Shown: positions 4,422 through 6,636 of the stretch, one piece after another | Numbering within the stretch: the stretch's first letter is position 1 | Layout of the letters: each line of letters begins with the position of its first letter | NCBI GenBank assembly: GCA_903864375.1 | Contig: CAIPFS010000055.1 | Coordinates: forward strand, 1-6,636 | DNA from: an uncultured Verrucomicrobiota bacterium | GTDB lineage: Bacteria > Verrucomicrobiota > Verrucomicrobiia > Limisphaerales > UBA9464 | DNA: 6,636 nucleotides | Direction of reading: 5' to 3' | Notes under the pieces: model-generated | Seen by the model: the letters and a program-made list of their open reading frames with translations, nothing else | The model's database searches: none | What the model was told of the DNA's origin: nothing | Made by a program: the position numbers and the translations under genes

Positions 4422-6636
4422 ATGGGATCGCTTCATTGGAAGCTCTGGGCAATTTTGGCCTGTTGTCTCTTTTGGATGGGCATGGCGGCCGTGGCCGCAC
4501 CGCAGACGCAGACCCTCCGTCTGGATGCTGGCTGGAACCTGATCGCCTTCCAGGTCACGCCCACCCGTTCCGCACCCGCCGATGTTTTTGGGACTTTGGG
4601 CGGCGCCTTTGACCGGGTATTTGCCTATGACGCAGCCGCCAGGGTTTGGTCCAGCTTCGGCGCCGCGACGAATACGCCGGGTTTGCCCGCGCTGGGTCCG
4701 GTGGGCCCGGGGCGCGGCTACTGGGTTCACATGGCGCAGGCGGTGCCGGCCTGGAATGTGACGGGTGAGCCGCCGGCCCAGGCTCCAACGGTGACCTTCA
4801 GTCCGGGATGGAATATGATCGGCATCCCGGTTGGGGCAGCCGCTTTGCCCGAGCCGGTCAGCCTTCTTTCGGTGCTCGCAGCGAGCGGATTGGACTACGA
4901 CACCGTGTTGCGCTGGGAGAGGGGACTGTATGGAAAGTTCACCCCGACCGATGGCGACGTGGATGACTTCACGGGGTTCGACCCGGCCCGGGGCTACTGG
5001 GTGAATGTCCGCAGCGGTACCTTCAATCTTCAACCGCAATTGCTGGTGAGTGCGCGGCCGGACACGGATGTCGAACCGGTGGGGAACTATCCATCCTATG
5101 AGGATGTCCGGCTGAGCGACTCGGCCCTCCCGCTGGACGCCAACGCGCAGACTCACATCCGGTTTCTACCGGGCGAGGAAACGCAGACCCTGTCGCTGGC
5201 CAACACCGGAGGCGGCATCCTGCTCTGGGAACTTTCGGCCACCAACGCCCCATGGTTGCGCCTGAGTGCGACGAATGGCGTGACGACCATCGAGAACGAT
5301 ATCATCACCCTGGCATTGGACCGCACCCGGATGTCCCGTGGACGATACGAGACGACGCTCCGCCTGAGGACCACCGCCGGGGACCGTTCCTGGCGCGTCG
5401 TGGCGGACGTGGGCGGATTGGGTGGTGACTGGCATGGTGTCGCCCGGATTACATCGGTGAACGGGCGCAAAAACCCGGTTCCCGACATCGATCTCCATAT
5501 TTCATTTTTCGAGGATCCGTCCGCCCCCGGCCTGCTGCGTGGCGTGATTGATTCCCAGAACGCTCTCATGTGGCCGCAGGATGTTGCACTGGCGGGTCAG
5601 GTGGGGGAAGCAGGGGAGGTCCATCTCGGCGGTGGGTTGGTCCTGGCTCCCGGTGACGTGAACAACGCGCCATTTCAAAGCTTTAATGGGTCGTCGGAAG
5701 ACATCGACTGGAACTGCAACGGACGCTTTGACGCGCTGAATCCGCTGCCGTTCCCGATCCACCGCGCGGTGTCCATCACCGGGCGCCTGGTCGCGGCCGA
5801 CCCCGTCCGGGGCTACGTGTTGGAGGGTGACTATGCTGAGACGGTTGAAGGAATGTCGCGTGACCCGATCGCACTGGCGGGACATTTCACGCTGCAACGG
5901 GAAAGCCCGGTGCCCTATACCAGCCGTCACGCCACCGTCAATCGGGAGGGTTCCCTCGGCAACGATTCGGTCGTGCTTCTGCGCACGGATTCGACCCGGT
6001 CCATCCCGGTCGGCACCACTTCCTTTCCACTGCAGGTGATGACCGACTTCCTGCTGTCGTCGCTGCAGGTCGAACTGGAAATCACGGATGCGGCGCCGAC
6101 CGACCTGCGGCTCACCCTCCGCACGCCGTCGGGTCGCTCCCTGGTGCTGCATGACAAGGCGGCGCTGTCCTCCTTGAGAAACATCGTGTTCCCGTCTTCG
6201 CGCGCTCCAAAGGACGATTTCGGGTCCTTCCTGGCCAGCGCGCCGGGGACCCGCGGAGAATGGAGGCTGGTGGTGGAGAATACCGGCGCAACGCCTGGCC
6301 GGCTCGTCAACTTTGGACTCCGCCTGGCGGGCCAGCCGGTGTTCGATGTCTCCGGTGAGGTGGTCCAATATGTTTCTTCTGACCCGACCCAGCCGACGCC
6401 GGTTGTCTCCCAGGTCTTCGTGGATGGCCTGCCGTTCAGCGCCTCGACACAGACCGACGCCCAGGGGAAATTCCAATTCAAGCGGCTGCCGGGGATGCCG
6501 CTGAACTTCTCTGCGACCCAGGTCGGTTTCCAACCGTTTGACCCGACAGTGCCCGGACTGGGTCGCCGGCTCACCCTCCCGCAGTTTGATTCGTCCTGCC
6601 TCTCCCCGGCGGGCAAGGCCGCCCTGCAGAAGTTCC
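4422..6636 (+). CDS. large secreted multidomain protein, C-terminus beyond the window
   Basis: The frame is open for 738 codons and runs off the right edge. Residues 1-25 are a Sec signal peptide: K7, a hydrophobic core, and cleavage probably after AVA (23-25). Two tandem units follow, each GWN(L/M)I ... RGYWV, at 32-104 and 124-196; they have equal length and a 92-residue period. Residues 245-330 look like a BACON-type Ig domain (LANTGGG, W269, W278, then a final strand pair). Residues 335-495 form a segment I cannot assign, with DLHISFFEDP, RGVIDSQNALMWPQDVALAG and EDIDWNCNGRFD. Residues 505-637 resemble the proprotein-convertase P-domain (DLRLTLRTPSGR ... GEWRLVVENTG). Residues 638-708 resemble a carboxypeptidase-regulatory-like beta fold (DAQGKFQFKRLPG). 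No catalytic domain is visible yet; one may lie downstream. The ATG at 4422 gives the natural signal peptide. A GTG at 4395 is possible but weaker, and no good Shine-Dalgarno exists. Confidence 0.85.
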   Translation, partial: MGSLHWKLWAILACCLFWMGMAAVAAPQTQTLRLDAGWNLIAFQVTPTRSAPADVFGTLGGAFDRVFAYDAAARVWSSFGAATNTPGLPALGPVGPGRGYWVHMAQAVPAWNVTGEPPAQAPTVTFSPGWNMIGIPVGAAALPEPVSLLSVLAASGLDYDTVLRWERGLYGKFTPTDGDVDDFTGFDPARGYWVNVRSGTFNLQPQLLVSARPDTDVEPVGNYPSYEDVRLSDSALPLDANAQTHIRFLPGEETQTLSLANTGGGILLWELSATNAPWLRLSATNGVTTIENDIITLALDRTRMSRGRYETTLRLRTTAGDRSWRVVADVGGLGGDWHGVARITSVNGRKNPVPDIDLHISFFEDPSAPGLLRGVIDSQNALMWPQDVALAGQVGEAGEVHLGGGLVLAPGDVNNAPFQSFNGSSEDIDWNCNGRFDALNPLPFPIHRAVSITGRLVAADPVRGYVLEGDYAETVEGMSRDPIALAGHFTLQRESPVPYTSRHATVNREGSLGNDSVVLLRTDSTRSIPVGTTSFPLQVMTDFLLSSLQVELEITDAAPTDLRLTLRTPSGRSLVLHDKAALSSLRNIVFPSSRAPKDDFGSFLASAPGTRGEWRLVVENTGATPGRLVNFGLRLAGQPVFDVSGEVVQYVSSDPTQPTPVVSQVFVDGLPFSASTQTDAQGKFQFKRLPGMPLNFSATQVGFQPFDPTVPGLGRRLTLPQFDSSCLSPAGKAALQKF

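Noticed and set aside
4452..4470. Possible lipobox (ILAC, C14) in the exported protein's signal peptide
   Set aside because: The cysteine comes only 13 residues in, inside the hydrophobic core, and a normal AVA signal-peptidase-I site follows at 23-25.
5502..6533. Open frame of 343 codons on the minus strand
   Set aside because: Antisense shadow of the exported protein. The plus frame runs without a stop and shows the P-domain and regulatory-like domain there.

Overview
The window looks like a chromosomal segment from a GC-rich member of the Verrucomicrobiota, probably of the Pedosphaera/Limisphaera type. This is an inference from style, not a database match. The grounds are: an omega subunit and RsfS with long Lys/Ala-rich tails; several GTG starts with weak or absent Shine-Dalgarno sequences; a membrane-protein/small winged-helix gene pair; and a secreted protein built from GWN...GYWV repeats, a BACON-like Ig domain and a P-domain, a mix familiar from this phylum. 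I see no tRNA, rRNA, CRISPR array, transposase or phage gene.

Layout. Positions 1-290 are non-coding, with GC-rich short repeats and a candidate terminator. On the minus strand follows rpoZ (291-656), with a candidate promoter at 688-715. A divergent plus-strand gene (801-1307) encodes a four-helix DUF4149/TMEM205-like membrane protein. It converges on rsfS (1335-1757, minus), with a small hairpin between the two stops. The 130-bp gap at 1758-1887 separates rsfS from a plus-strand block. That block holds a six-helix membrane protein (1888-2508), a translationally coupled 104-residue winged-helix regulator (2505-2819), ispH (2861-3706) and a short APS-kinase-like P-loop protein (3774-4229). 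After about 190 bp of hairpin-rich non-coding DNA comes a large exported multidomain protein (4422 to beyond the window end). It is open over all 738 visible codons and was confirmed by translating it by hand.

How the genes relate. rpoZ and rsfS are housekeeping genes (transcription and ribosome silencing). The most interesting part is the plus-strand block. The same inverted repeat, CTTTG-N5-CAAAG, lies immediately before the membrane-protein/winged-helix pair and again in the 41-bp gap before ispH. The simplest reading is that the winged-helix protein represses its own operon and also ispH, the last enzyme of the MEP isoprenoid pathway, perhaps in response to a signal involving its membrane partner. 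This is a hypothesis from sequence symmetry and gene order. The APS-kinase-like protein has no sulfate-assimilation neighbours and belongs to a short variant, so its substrate is open. The exported protein is probably a cell-surface or extracellular protein of unknown activity.
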